From NCBI GenBank assembly GCA_021372355.1, contig JAJFUQ010000099.1, positions 1 to 64,000 of the forward strand: DNA of 64,000 nucleotides, written 5' to 3'. The translations under genes and the position numbers were made by a program. Under the pieces are notes generated by a model, which did no database searches, was not told the origin of the DNA, and saw nothing but the letters and a program-made list of their open reading frames with translations. Positions 28,863-37,319 of this stretch are shown piece by piece; the first letter of the stretch is position 1; each line of letters begins with the position of its first letter. This stretch comes from Nocardiaceae bacterium. Lineage in GTDB: Bacteria; Actinomycetota; Actinomycetes; Mycobacteriales; Mycobacteriaceae.

Positions 28863-28938
28863 TATGCGACCGTTCGGTCGTAATTATCCTGACGCTGAAT
28901 CTAGTGGCCGACGTGATTTACGTCCAGTCGGTCGCATA
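28863..28938. promoter_or_regulatory. Two inverted operator-like copies between SRPBCC and TetR genes
   Basis: TATGCGACCG at 28863-28872 recurs inverted as CGGTCGCATA at 28929-28938. The first is also half of a local palindrome CGACCG-TT-CGGTCG (28867-28880). The second overlaps TAAAAT (28937-28942), the -10 box of the TetR gene, fitting autorepression. Confidence 0.55.
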
Positions 28939-28948
28939 AAATCGGTGG

Positions 28949-29536
28949 ATGACTCTCGGATCTTCCGTCGACGGTCGGCGCGCACGGGGCGACGTCACGC
29001 GACGCCTCGCCGCGCGCACGGCGGCTGAGATCGCGACGACGCACGGGCTCGATTCGATCTCCGTGGGCTCGCTCGCGGCCGCGACGGGATTGAGCAAGAG
29101 CGGCATCCTGACGGTTTTCGGCAGTCGAGAGGCGATCCAGGTTGCTGCCGTCGCGGAAGCGCGGCGCATTTACCGCGAGACCGTCATCGTTCCAGCGTGG
29201 GGTAACGAGCCTGGAAAGCCCAGGCTGCGCGCGCTCCTGGATTCGTGGATCGCCTACCTGCGGGACGGTGTCTTCCCGGGAGGCTGCTTCATCTCGGCTA
29301 CCTCGGTCGAGTACGGGCACCGCGAGGGGCCAGTGGCGGCCGCGGTTCGAAAGTTGAAGCGCGAGTGGCTCGACTTGCTCGAGGCGGAGTTCGTTCAGGC
29401 CGGCTCGGCGGACCCAGCTTCAGATGCATTCACGATCGACGCTTTGCTGAACGCGGGCAATGTCCGCCGCGAATTGTTCGGCGATGACGCGGAACTCGAC
29501 TGGGCGCGCACGCTTGCGCTCACGATCGTCGGGTAG
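28949..29536 (+). CDS. TetR/AcrR family regulator
   Basis: 195 residues; the N-terminal HTH spans about residues 18-60 (ARTAAEIATTHGLDSISVGSLA, then LSKSGILTVFGSREAI) and the rest is the ligand-binding helical domain with a TetR_C-like FPGGCFISATSVEYGHREGP. It starts 6 nt after TAAAAT, so it is probably leaderless. It likely represses itself and the divergent SRPBCC gene. Its 3' end overlaps the convergent PucR-type gene by 17 bp. Confidence 0.9.
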   Translation: MTLGSSVDGRRARGDVTRRLAARTAAEIATTHGLDSISVGSLAAATGLSKSGILTVFGSREAIQVAAVAEARRIYRETVIVPAWGNEPGKPRLRALLDSWIAYLRDGVFPGGCFISATSVEYGHREGPVAAAVRKLKREWLDLLEAEFVQAGSADPASDAFTIDALLNAGNVRRELFGDDAELDWARTLALTIVG

Positions 29537-30743
29537 TCGCGTCGCGCCACTCGACGATGTCGAGCGCGACGGCGATGTTGACACTGTTGTCGTCGAGTGG
29601 TCGAGGCAGGAGTTGATCGGCCCGTTCGAGGTGTCGAAGCATGGTGTTGCGGTGTACGTGCAGAGCGGTCGCTGCGCGTGAGGCGTTGCACTGGCATTGC
29701 ACGAACATCCGTACCGACTGGCGGAGATCGGGAGGAGCGGCGGCGAGCGGCCCGAGTGTCGCGATGACGAACGCGTCGGCACCCTCGATGTCGCCGCTGA
29801 GGATCGTGAGCAGTTGCACGTCGGTGAAGTTCGCGACCCGCCGGCTGGACTTCATGCGGGCGACCATGTGCTGAGTCGTCAGCGCATTGAGATGACTGCG
29901 CCGGAAGCCCTCGATCCCAGGAGCTGCCGGTCCGAGCGCAATGCGAACTCCGGCAATGGGTTTGATTTGACTGTCGAGTTGATCGGCGTCCGGCAGGTGG
30001 CCGCCTGCGTACCACACCCACAGGGTGGCGGCGCTCGGTACGACAGTGAGCCGGTGCCGTGCGCCGACTGCCCGAGCCGCGACATCACTCGCACGCTCGA
30101 GGTCGCTCAATTCAGAATCCGGATCATCGCTCCACACGATGGCAGCGGTATGTGTGCCGGTCAGTGCATAGCCCAGCCGCGCTTCGGCTCGGGCGCGGGG
30201 GATGGGCGCCCCGTCGAGGATGAGTGAGACGACCTCCCGGCGCTCGGCGTGCGTACCGCGGGTCAATTCTTCTCGCTCCACTGCCATGCGTTCGGCGAGT
30301 CCGCCGATGGTGGCGTCGAGAAAATCAGAGATCGAACGAAAGGCTAGATTGAGCACCTCCTGCAGCACTGCGGCGTCGGTGCTCAGGGTGAACGCCTCGC
30401 GCATGAACTGCATCCACGCCGCGTTCTGTCCGATGCGGTAGGCGTCCAAGGTCGACTCGCTCATGCCACGCCGAATCAGGTCGCGCGCGTAGTTCAGGGT
30501 TTCGGCACCGAGGTTCGCCGGCACTCGGGCAGCGGGATCGCGGGCGACCGCGGTGGCCCAGTGGAGCAGGTTGGAACGATTCGTTCGCTGAGTGGCGGCA
30601 CGCAACACAGGATCATCGGCGATTGCCCGCATGCTCGGCGCGGACATGATGGCGGCGTCGATATCGGCGAGCCATCGATGAGGCTCACTGAGCGCCATCT
30701 CGGCGGTGCGGCGGAGTAGATCGAGCGCCTCTTCGGATGCCAT
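29520..30743 (-). CDS. PucR-type (CdaR-like) HTH regulator
   Basis: 407 residues: an N-terminal sensor half (WLADIDAAIMSAPSMRAIADDPVLRAATQR), a GGDEF-like degenerate domain in the middle, and a C-terminal PucR HTH (VRMFVQCQCNASRAATALHVHRNTMLRHLERADQLL). ATG 30743 is chosen because TATCCT lies 6 nt upstream. It is divergent from the Baeyer-Villiger monooxygenase and coupled hydrolase, so it is the obvious candidate activator of that pair. Confidence 0.87.
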   Translation of the reverse strand: MASEEALDLLRRTAEMALSEPHRWLADIDAAIMSAPSMRAIADDPVLRAATQRTNRSNLLHWATAVARDPAARVPANLGAETLNYARDLIRRGMSESTLDAYRIGQNAAWMQFMREAFTLSTDAAVLQEVLNLAFRSISDFLDATIGGLAERMAVEREELTRGTHAERREVVSLILDGAPIPRARAEARLGYALTGTHTAAIVWSDDPDSELSDLERASDVAARAVGARHRLTVVPSAATLWVWYAGGHLPDADQLDSQIKPIAGVRIALGPAAPGIEGFRRSHLNALTTQHMVARMKSSRRVANFTDVQLLTILSGDIEGADAFVIATLGPLAAAPPDLRQSVRMFVQCQCNASRAATALHVHRNTMLRHLERADQLLPRPLDDNSVNIAVALDIVEWRDATTRRS

Positions 30744-30868
30744 GCGCAAAGGATAGTCTCACTGGTGCAACAAGCACCATAGACGATCGAATGTGATGCA
30801 TTCTGCCGTGGCGCGAGAGGTGGTCAGAAGCGGATTCTGGAGTAGCTACCTCGTCGAACGGAAATCCC

Positions 30869-32341
30869 ATGGCAAGTGAACACGTCAACGTGCTGATCGT
30901 CGGCGCCGGCATCTCCGGCATCGGCGCCGCGTACTACCTGCAGGCCAACCAGCCCGGCCGGAGCTACGCGATCCTCGAGGCCCGCGATGCGTCGGGTGGC
31001 ACGTGGGACCTGTTCCGCTACCCGGGAATTCGGTCGGACTCTGATCTGCACACCTTCGGCTACGAGTTCAAGCCATGGGTCCATGACAAGGCGATCGCCA
31101 CCGCAGACCTGATCCTGGACTACCTCCGAAACACCGCTGCCGAGAACGGCATCGACAAGCAGATCCGCTACCGCCACAAGGTCGTTTCGGCCGCGTGGTC
31201 TTCGGCCGACGCACGCTGGACGGTCGAAGTGGAACACGACGGCGAGTCGGTGACCATCACGGCAGACTGGATCTTCAGCGCGGCCGGTTACTACCGCTAC
31301 GACGAGGGATTCACTCCGAAGTTCGAAGGCCGCGAGCAGTTCACCGGCCAGATCGTGCACCCTCAACATTGGCCCGCCGACCTCGACTACACCGGTAAGA
31401 AGGTCGTTGTCATCGGCAGCGGTGCCACGGCGGTCACGCTCGTGCCGGCGATGGCCGGAAAGGCCGGACACGTCACGATGCTTCAGCGGTCGCCGACGTA
31501 CGTTCTGCCCGTTCCGTCCGAGGATGTCATCGCCAACACGTTGCGTAAGGTCCTGCCAGACAGCCTCGCCTACCGGATCACTCGGCAGAAGAACGTCCTG
31601 CAACAACGGCTCATCTGGCAGATGTCGCAGCGCTACCCGCAGGCGATGCGCCGGTTCATCCGCGCGACGAACGCTCGGCAACTGCCGAAGGATTTCCCGA
31701 TCGACGAGCACTTCAAGCCGACCTACAACCCCTGGGACCAGCGGTTGTGCACGGTGCCGGACGGCGACCTGTTCAAGGCTTTGCGCGACGGCTCGGCGTC
31801 GATCGTCACCGACCGCATCGCGACCTTCACCGAGTCGGGAATCCGGCTCGAGTCCGGCCGCGAACTCGAGGCAGACATCATCGTGACCGCGACCGGCCTG
31901 AACATGCAGGTCTTCGGCGGGATCACCCTGACCGTCGACGGAGCCACAGTCAACCTCGCCGAGAAGGTCTCGTTCAAGGGAATGATGCTCAGCGACGTGC
32001 CGAACCTCGCCTACGCGATCGGCTACACCAACTCGTCGTGGACGCTCAAGGTCGGACTGTTGTGTGAGCACTTCACCCGGTTGCTGTCCCACATGGACGA
32101 GATCGGTGCCGACATCTGCTCTCCCGAGTTGCCCGCACCGGACATGGCCACCCGTCCGCTCCTGGACTTCGGCGCCGGCTACGTGCAGCGCGCCATCGCA
32201 GACCTGCCCCGTCAGGGGCTCAGCTACCCGTGGCTGACGTCGATGAGCTACCAGGCAGACGTCAAGCTGCTGCGCGGCGGGCCCGTCGAGGACCCCAACC
32301 TTCGCTTCACTTCTTCGTCTCGAATCGAGGTTTCCGCATGA
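30869..32341 (+). CDS. Flavin-containing Baeyer-Villiger monooxygenase
   Basis: 490 residues with the FAD Rossmann motif GAGISGIG (13-20), GTWDLFRYPGIRSDSDLH, the fingerprint FTGQIVHPQHWP (158-169, a perfect FxGxxxHxxxWP) and the NADPH motif IGSGATAVTL (near 184). The fingerprint separates true type I BVMOs from other flavoprotein monooxygenases. It would insert oxygen next to a ketone to give an ester or lactone using NADPH and oxygen. Its stop overlaps the hydrolase start as ATGA, so both are made together. Confidence 0.92.
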   Translation: MASEHVNVLIVGAGISGIGAAYYLQANQPGRSYAILEARDASGGTWDLFRYPGIRSDSDLHTFGYEFKPWVHDKAIATADLILDYLRNTAAENGIDKQIRYRHKVVSAAWSSADARWTVEVEHDGESVTITADWIFSAAGYYRYDEGFTPKFEGREQFTGQIVHPQHWPADLDYTGKKVVVIGSGATAVTLVPAMAGKAGHVTMLQRSPTYVLPVPSEDVIANTLRKVLPDSLAYRITRQKNVLQQRLIWQMSQRYPQAMRRFIRATNARQLPKDFPIDEHFKPTYNPWDQRLCTVPDGDLFKALRDGSASIVTDRIATFTESGIRLESGRELEADIIVTATGLNMQVFGGITLTVDGATVNLAEKVSFKGMMLSDVPNLAYAIGYTNSSWTLKVGLLCEHFTRLLSHMDEIGADICSPELPAPDMATRPLLDFGAGYVQRAIADLPRQGLSYPWLTSMSYQADVKLLRGGPVEDPNLRFTSSSRIEVSA

Positions 32342-33252
32342 AAGACAACTTCGCCGACGTCGGCCGTGGCATCACGCTCTGCTATCGCATCGACGGCGAT
32401 CCGGCCGGAACGCCATTGCTGCTCGTCGCGGGGCTGAGTGTCGATCTGACGGTCTGGCCGGAGGCGATGGTCGACGGACTCGTTCGGGCCGGCTTCTACG
32501 TGATCCGTTTCGACAACCGCGATATCGGCCGGTCGACGCAGATCTCCACGAAAGCGCCAGGAACCTTGCGAAAGCTAACCGCGCGTCCGCGCAAGGATGC
32601 CTACGACCTGGGTGACATGGCTGCCGACACGATCGGCCTGCTCGACCACCTGGGAATCGGTCAGGCCAACGTCGTCGGAATGTCGATGGGCGGGATGATC
32701 GCGCAGACGGTAGCGGCTCGGTATCCCGAGCGGGTCACATCGTTGACCTCGATCTTATCGACCACGGGTGACCCGTCGGTCGGGCAACCGAGGAAATCCA
32801 CGATGCTTCTCCTCGCTGCACCGCCGGCGCGGACCAAACAGAAAGAGATTGCTCGCCACCTGCGGATCATGCGCCACATCGCGTCGGTGGGTTTTCCCTT
32901 CGACGAGGCTGCTGAGCGTGACTACGCGGCCGGGGCCTGGGACCGCGGTGCCGGACCGCTCGCGGGTCGCGGGGTCGCGCGGCAGATCAGTGCGATCCAC
33001 AAGTCCGGTGACCGAACGGCCGAACTGGCCCGCATCACGGCCCCGACGCTTGTCATCCACGGTGATCGCGACCTCATCGTCGCGCCGAGCGGCGGCGAGG
33101 CAACCGCCGCCGCCATCCGCGGCGCGCGCCATGTGGTCATCCCGGGCATGGGCCACAATTTCCCGGCCGGAGTCATTCCACGACTGCTCGAGCTGATCGC
33201 GAGTCATGTCCAGGTCAGCGGGACCTCAGGATGCCGTCCAACAAGTGCATGA
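32338..33252 (+). CDS. Alpha/beta hydrolase coupled to the BVMO
   Basis: 304 residues with nucleophile elbow GMSMGG, acid in VIHGDRDLIV and catalytic His in GMGHNFP; an oxyanion strand LLLVAGLS lies near the N-terminus. The start ATG overlaps the BVMO stop (ATGA). A natural role is to cleave the ester or lactone that the monooxygenase makes. The 3' end overlaps the convergent Imm5-like gene by 38 bp. Confidence 0.9.
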   Translation: MKDNFADVGRGITLCYRIDGDPAGTPLLLVAGLSVDLTVWPEAMVDGLVRAGFYVIRFDNRDIGRSTQISTKAPGTLRKLTARPRKDAYDLGDMAADTIGLLDHLGIGQANVVGMSMGGMIAQTVAARYPERVTSLTSILSTTGDPSVGQPRKSTMLLLAAPPARTKQKEIARHLRIMRHIASVGFPFDEAAERDYAAGAWDRGAGPLAGRGVARQISAIHKSGDRTAELARITAPTLVIHGDRDLIVAPSGGEATAAAIRGARHVVIPGMGHNFPAGVIPRLLELIASHVQVSGTSGCRPTSA

Positions 33253-33751
33253 ACTCAGCGACGCGCGACTTGCCTGCCGGCGCGGGCGGGTAGCGGCGCA
33301 GCACGTTGATGACGATGGGCGTCGCACGGGCGGCGGCCCTGGTGATGTGATCCGTTCCGGCCTGCGGGCTTCCGGCGAGCAGTTCCGTCGCGCAGGCGGC
33401 GTGGGCAGCTGACCGGAGGATATGACCCACCTGTTCGGCTTTGGCAAATGGGTGCAGGTAGGCAGCGGCCGCAGCATCGCCGGCCGCGTGTGCGGCATGC
33501 TTCGCCGCCGCCGAGATCGCGTCTTTGGCGGCGCGATGAGCATCGAGCGCGGTGACCCGTTGGAGCTTGCTGCGCTTTGCGCCGTGGGCGAACTCCCACG
33601 CAGCGTTGATGGCCGCCCGCGGGCGCTCATCACCGGGGCTCACGTCTTCGAAGACGGCGAGAACGTCTTCCGCGTTGAGGACGGCGAATCGTGCCACCTC
33701 CCGCAACTCCGACATCTCGAGATCGAAGTAATCCTCGGGATCGATCGCCAC
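33215..33751 (-). CDS. Imm5-like putative immunity protein, orphan
   Basis: 178 residues, all-helical and very rich in alanine and histidine: VARFAVLNAEDVLAVFED, DERPRAAINAAWEFAHGA and the AAKHAAHAAGDAAAAAYLHP region match the pattern of Imm5 proteins predicted to neutralise polymorphic toxins. Assignment is by motif, not by search. No toxin gene is adjacent. GTG 33751 lies 22 bp after the aldolase stop, implying one transcript; ATG 33715 is an alternative. Confidence 0.55.
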   Translation of the reverse strand: MAIDPEDYFDLEMSELREVARFAVLNAEDVLAVFEDVSPGDERPRAAINAAWEFAHGAKRSKLQRVTALDAHRAAKDAISAAAKHAAHAAGDAAAAAYLHPFAKAEQVGHILRSAAHAACATELLAGSPQAGTDHITRAAARATPIVINVLRRYPPAPAGKSRVAEFMHLLDGILRSR

Positions 33752-33773
33752 GGGCTCATTGTCGCCGATCGGA

Positions 33774-34583
33774 TCAGCTCGCGACGTCTGGCTGCGTCGC
33801 CATGATCTGCTCCCACAACGGACGGAATTGGAACCAACCCGCGTGCTCGTTTCCGATCTGCTGACGAACGAGGCTCGCGGTGTCATGGTCGACAACCGTC
33901 GGTGTTCCCGCGGCCATCGCGACGAGCTGAGCCTGGCATGACCGCTCCATGGTGACGAACCACCAGGCGGCGGCGGATACCGAGCTTCCCACGGTGATGA
34001 GACCGTGGTTACGGAGGATCGCGGCCTTGTAGTCGCCGATGGCCGCGGCGATGTTCTTGCCCTCTTCTTCGGCGTAGGCGACGCCGCTGTAGTTGAGGTA
34101 GAGCCCGTGGTCGCCGTAGAACGCGCACGCATCCTGTGTGATCGGCGCGAGTTCGATCCCGAGCGAGGAGAAGGCCTTCCCATACAGCGAGTGCGCGTGG
34201 GCGGCCGCGACGGCGTCCGGTCGGGCTGCGTGGACCTGCGCGTGGATGATGAAGGCGGCGCGGTTGACCGGTCGAGTTCCGTGAACGACGCGGCCTTCAT
34301 GGTCGACGCAGATGAGGTCGCTGACGCGAATCTGGTTGAAGCTCATGCCGAATGGGTTGACCCAGAACAGGTTCGGGTCGCCTGGGTCGCGGGCGGTGAT
34401 GTGCCCGGCGACGCCCTCGGAGAATCCGAACTTTCCGAAGACGCGGAAGGCGATCGCGAGGTCGAGTTTGCGCTGCGCACGCTCTTCGTCCTCGGACAGA
34501 CCCATCGGCGGGACCGGAAGGTCGCAGTTTTCGGGCATCGGACCAACGGCTTGTTCGAGGAGTTTCCGGACGTTCTCGTTCAT
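33774..34583 (-). CDS. Class II aldolase/adducin family protein
   Basis: 269 residues. Family metal ligands are in AAAHAHSLYGKAFS and LRNHGLITVG, and the GHITARDPGDPNLFWVNPFG substrate segment is typical. Relatives include fuculose-phosphate aldolase and decarboxylases of hydroxylated aromatics, so the substrate is open. The start ATG 34583 has GGAAGG upstream; the frame to 34625 is not preferred. Confidence 0.9.
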   Translation of the reverse strand: MNENVRKLLEQAVGPMPENCDLPVPPMGLSEDEERAQRKLDLAIAFRVFGKFGFSEGVAGHITARDPGDPNLFWVNPFGMSFNQIRVSDLICVDHEGRVVHGTRPVNRAAFIIHAQVHAARPDAVAAAHAHSLYGKAFSSLGIELAPITQDACAFYGDHGLYLNYSGVAYAEEEGKNIAAAIGDYKAAILRNHGLITVGSSVSAAAWWFVTMERSCQAQLVAMAAGTPTVVDHDTASLVRQQIGNEHAGWFQFRPLWEQIMATQPDVAS

Positions 34584-34711
34584 GGCGCCTTCCTTCCGTG
34601 CTGAACCACGATAGGCCCGATGCACTGGCGATTGCCTGACTCCGGACTATTGACCAGCTGGATTGAGTCGAATTGCCCGTTTTTTGGGCCGCCCCGCTGT
34701 TCTCTTGAGGC

Positions 34712-35320
34712 ATGGGTTTCCAGGTCGGCTACGTCGTCATGCTCCTTCTGCTGATCGGCCTCGACGCTGCAGTTGTGTACTTCGCGCGCGCCAACGCACG
34801 GCCGCTGCACGTGGTCGCCATCTCGGCTCTGACGACGATCGTCACGATGATGGTTGTCGGACTCGGGGGATACTTATATGCCGCGAGCAGCCTCGAAGAA
34901 TTCTTTGACACCACGGCAGACTCGGGAAGTCACCGGGAGCCGACTCTTGCATCGACGCACACATCGAGCCCCGGCGATCAGCTGACACCCGACCAGGCGG
35001 GTTCGGTGTGGATCAAGACGAAGTCGGAACGGACGTCCTGCCAAGTCATCGCTGCCCAGGTCGGATGCTCCGCCGACTTCGACACTGCGCCTACCACCGA
35101 ATGCTGTGGCAAGGCAAACGGTGTGATCATCAAGCCGAGCGGCCAAACCGAGTGGGTCACGGGGAACATGCCAAACAGTGCCGAATGGACCGTTCTCGAC
35201 TACGGCACCTATCACGCGGCCGGATGGACCATCGACGCAAAGGCGAATGGCACGACATTCACGAACGATGCGACCGGGCACGGCGCGAAGGTTGCCATCG
35301 AGAGCGTCACAAGCTTCTGA
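34712..35320 (+). CDS. Secreted or membrane protein with conserved C-terminal beta domain
   Basis: 202 residues: two hydrophobic segments (about 6-24 and 34-57), then an extracytoplasmic domain. The domain has CQVIAAQVGCSADF, ECCGKANGVIIKPSGQTEWV and TVLDYGTYHAAGWTIDAKAN-type strands ending GHGAKVAIESV; similar tails occur in secreted mycobacterial proteins of unknown function. Its four cysteines suggest disulfides. It is convergent with the DUF6777 lipoprotein, so it may belong to the neighbouring envelope cluster, but that is inference. Confidence 0.7.
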   Translation: MGFQVGYVVMLLLLIGLDAAVVYFARANARPLHVVAISALTTIVTMMVVGLGGYLYAASSLEEFFDTTADSGSHREPTLASTHTSSPGDQLTPDQAGSVWIKTKSERTSCQVIAAQVGCSADFDTAPTTECCGKANGVIIKPSGQTEWVTGNMPNSAEWTVLDYGTYHAAGWTIDAKANGTTFTNDATGHGAKVAIESVTSF

Positions 35321-35330
35321 CGTGCGCCAT

Positions 35331-36425
35331 TCAGTCCAGCTGGAGTGTGTCCGTGAAGGTCTTGCCGGTGGAACTGTTGACCAGTGTGAAGGTCATGGTC
35401 TTGTCCTTCACCGAACCGTCGATGGTGCCCGATGCGCCCGTGCAATTGCCGGACGCGACCTGACTCGTCCACGGACCGGAGAACGTGCCTTTCGTCTTGT
35501 CGATGTCGATAGACAAGTCGACGTTGAGTTCGCAGCTGGCGCCGATTCTTTCGACCAGTTTCACCAAACGTCCATCCTTGACGGTCACCGAGATGCCGCT
35601 GCCGGAGTACACGCCATCTCTGACCGCGCCTGCTGCTTTCGACACGTCCCTGTCGCCGGTGCTACCAACGGGCCGGTTGAACGGCTGTCCCGTGACGATG
35701 TCGACGAGCACGAAGATATTGATGACGACCGTCGTTGGCTGAACGACGACAATCGTGCCGGGGTTGTACCCAGCCCATCGGGGTCCGTTTTCCTTTGGTG
35801 TGCCGGTCAGGGCGCTCGGAGCGGTGAGCGGGTTTCCGCAGTAGCAGCGGACGCGTGGAACGCCATGTCCGTCGACCATGACCGCAGTGCCGGCTTGCAG
35901 CACCGACTGCAACGGCGTCGCCGTGGTCCCGTCGAACCCGTGATTGGTCACGCGCGTATCGACCCGAAGTGTCACGGGCGTCAATTCGCGCAGGTAGGCG
36001 GCAATCTGGTCGACCCTCAGCTGCCGGCCGCGGCTCCAGAAGAGGGTCGAGTCCGCATTCAGTGCGTCGACGAATGCTTTGGCCTGCGCGGGGTGGGTCT
36101 GCAAGAAACTGATCATCTTGTCGCGGTCGCACGAGGAGTTGTCCATCGTGCCGCCGTACAGGCCTTCCTGGTTGCCCGGCTGTGTTTGCGGCGTCAGATT
36201 CTGTCCATTGCCCTGTGGCGTGAGTTTGGGAGGGTTCGCGGTCTTCTCGGGTAGCGCAGCGGCAGCAGGCGGCATGAATGGGTTGTGCCCGGGCGCGGTT
36301 GCCGTCGTCAGCCACACCTCTGCCGCCTCGCCGGTACCGGTGGCCGGTTTGGCGGAGCAGTCCGCGAGCGCACAGAGGAGAACGATGACGATTGCGATCC
36401 AGCGGATCCGATTCCGCGCGGTCAC
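35331..36425 (-). CDS. DUF6777 lipoprotein
   Basis: 364 residues: a signal segment IRWIAIVIVLLCALADC with the putative lipobox at Cys24 (Asp at -1 is unusual), then a DUF6777-type domain (about 45-265) clearly homologous to the outer domain of the kinase at 38954: NPFMP, GLYGG, LFWSRGRQL, YLRELTPVTLRVDTRVT, LQSVLQAGTAVMVDG, PRVRCYCGNPL. A C-terminal beta domain of about 100 residues follows (VYSGSGISVTVKDGR). GTG 36425 overlaps the stop of the cysteine-rich gene as GTGA, so the two are translationally coupled. Confidence 0.82.
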   Translation of the reverse strand: MTARNRIRWIAIVIVLLCALADCSAKPATGTGEAAEVWLTTATAPGHNPFMPPAAAALPEKTANPPKLTPQGNGQNLTPQTQPGNQEGLYGGTMDNSSCDRDKMISFLQTHPAQAKAFVDALNADSTLFWSRGRQLRVDQIAAYLRELTPVTLRVDTRVTNHGFDGTTATPLQSVLQAGTAVMVDGHGVPRVRCYCGNPLTAPSALTGTPKENGPRWAGYNPGTIVVVQPTTVVINIFVLVDIVTGQPFNRPVGSTGDRDVSKAAGAVRDGVYSGSGISVTVKDGRLVKLVERIGASCELNVDLSIDIDKTKGTFSGPWTSQVASGNCTGASGTIDGSVKDKTMTFTLVNSSTGKTFTDTLQLD

Positions 36426-37234
36426 GGCCCACACACTCCGTTCGAACATGTGCCGACCGGACAGTCAGTGCAGGTCTGGCCGATCGAGCACACGTTGCCG
36501 CAACTGCCGCAGTTGTAGGGGTCACTGCTGAGGTCGACACAGTTGCCGTTGCAGAGCGTTTGGCCGCTTGAGCACGTGGGGGTGACGGGCGCGCAGGTTC
36601 CGTTGTTGCAGACGCCGGAGTTGCAGGTGGTGCCGAAGCTGCCGCAGTTGTTCGGGTCCGAGCCCAGGTAGACGCAGGTTCCGTTGCACAGGGTTTGGCC
36701 GCTTGAGCACCTCGGGGTGACAGGCGCGCAGGTTCCGTTGTGGCACGTCCCAGAGTCGCAGGCGTATCCGCACTCGCCGCAGTTGTTGGGGTCGCTGTAG
36801 GTGTTGACGCAGTATCCGGAGCAGTTAGTCAAGCCGTGGCCGCATCCGCAGGTGCCGTTGTTGCAGATGCCGTAGTTGCAGGTGTTGCCGCACCCACCGC
36901 AGTTGTTGGGGTCGGTGTAGGTGTTGACGCAGTATCCGGAGCAGTTAGTCAAGCCGTGGCCGCATCCGCAGGTGCCGTAGTTGCAGATGCCGTAGTTGCA
37001 GGTATTGCCGCACCCACCGCAGTTTTCAGGGTCGGTATAGGTATCGACGCAGATGTCGCCGCACAGCGTCGTTCCATTCGTGCAGAACTCGTTAGCCGAC
37101 GCCCGAGGTAAGCCGAAGACGGCACGCGAGGCAGTCGAGGCAAACAACGCGCCGACGACGCTCATGACAGTGCGGCGTCGCACGGGCGCGGAAGCTAGCG
37201 CGCGCGTGAAGGCCTCGAACCGGGCGTCCTCCAT
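36422..37234 (-). CDS. Secreted cysteine-rich tandem-repeat protein
   Basis: 270 residues. The N-terminus MEDARFEAFTRALAS, then RRRTVMSVVGALFAS, resembles a twin-arginine export signal. From residue 51 on there are 41 cysteines in five repeats built as C-x6-C-x3-C-x9-C-x2-C-x3-C-x4-C-x4-C, of 40 residues (first three) or 45 residues (last two). Motifs such as TYTDPNNCGGCGNTC recall STIG1/Dickkopf-like repeats common in myxobacteria. Repeat four has lost one Cys (CGSFGTTC). It is probably a disulfide-clamped surface rod or adhesin. It sits between the thiol-redox protein gene and the coupled DUF6777 lipoprotein. Confidence 0.8.
   Translation of the reverse strand: MEDARFEAFTRALASAPVRRRTVMSVVGALFASTASRAVFGLPRASANEFCTNGTTLCGDICVDTYTDPENCGGCGNTCNYGICNYGTCGCGHGLTNCSGYCVNTYTDPNNCGGCGNTCNYGICNNGTCGCGHGLTNCSGYCVNTYSDPNNCGECGYACDSGTCHNGTCAPVTPRCSSGQTLCNGTCVYLGSDPNNCGSFGTTCNSGVCNNGTCAPVTPTCSSGQTLCNGNCVDLSSDPYNCGSCGNVCSIGQTCTDCPVGTCSNGVCGP
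36781..37020 (-). repeat. Two near-identical 120-bp tandem units in the cysteine-rich gene
   Basis: 36781-36900 and 36901-37020 differ at only 3 of 120 positions, so this is a recent in-frame duplication of one 40-residue repeat. A third, more diverged unit starts at 37021. Confidence 0.85.
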
Positions 37235-37319
37235 GCCGACGCTCCGAACTCAGCGAGACGCTGGAGCCGCAGTGCTGGGACCCACTCAGTATGAACCGGT
37301 CCAGGTGCACGGTAAACGT

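Noticed and set aside
33215..34300. A 361-codon minus-strand frame containing the Imm5-like sequence
   Set aside because: Its first half is the out-of-frame reading of the aldolase gene; the real gene begins after the aldolase stop.
36740..37111. A 123-codon plus-strand frame with a repeated Ala/Val pattern opposite the cysteine-rich gene
   Set aside because: It is the antisense reading of the tandem repeats and has no start signal.
36781..37234. CRISPR-like array suspected from the regular 120-bp repeats
   Set aside because: Units are contiguous without unique spacers, are multiples of three and encode an in-frame cysteine repeat.
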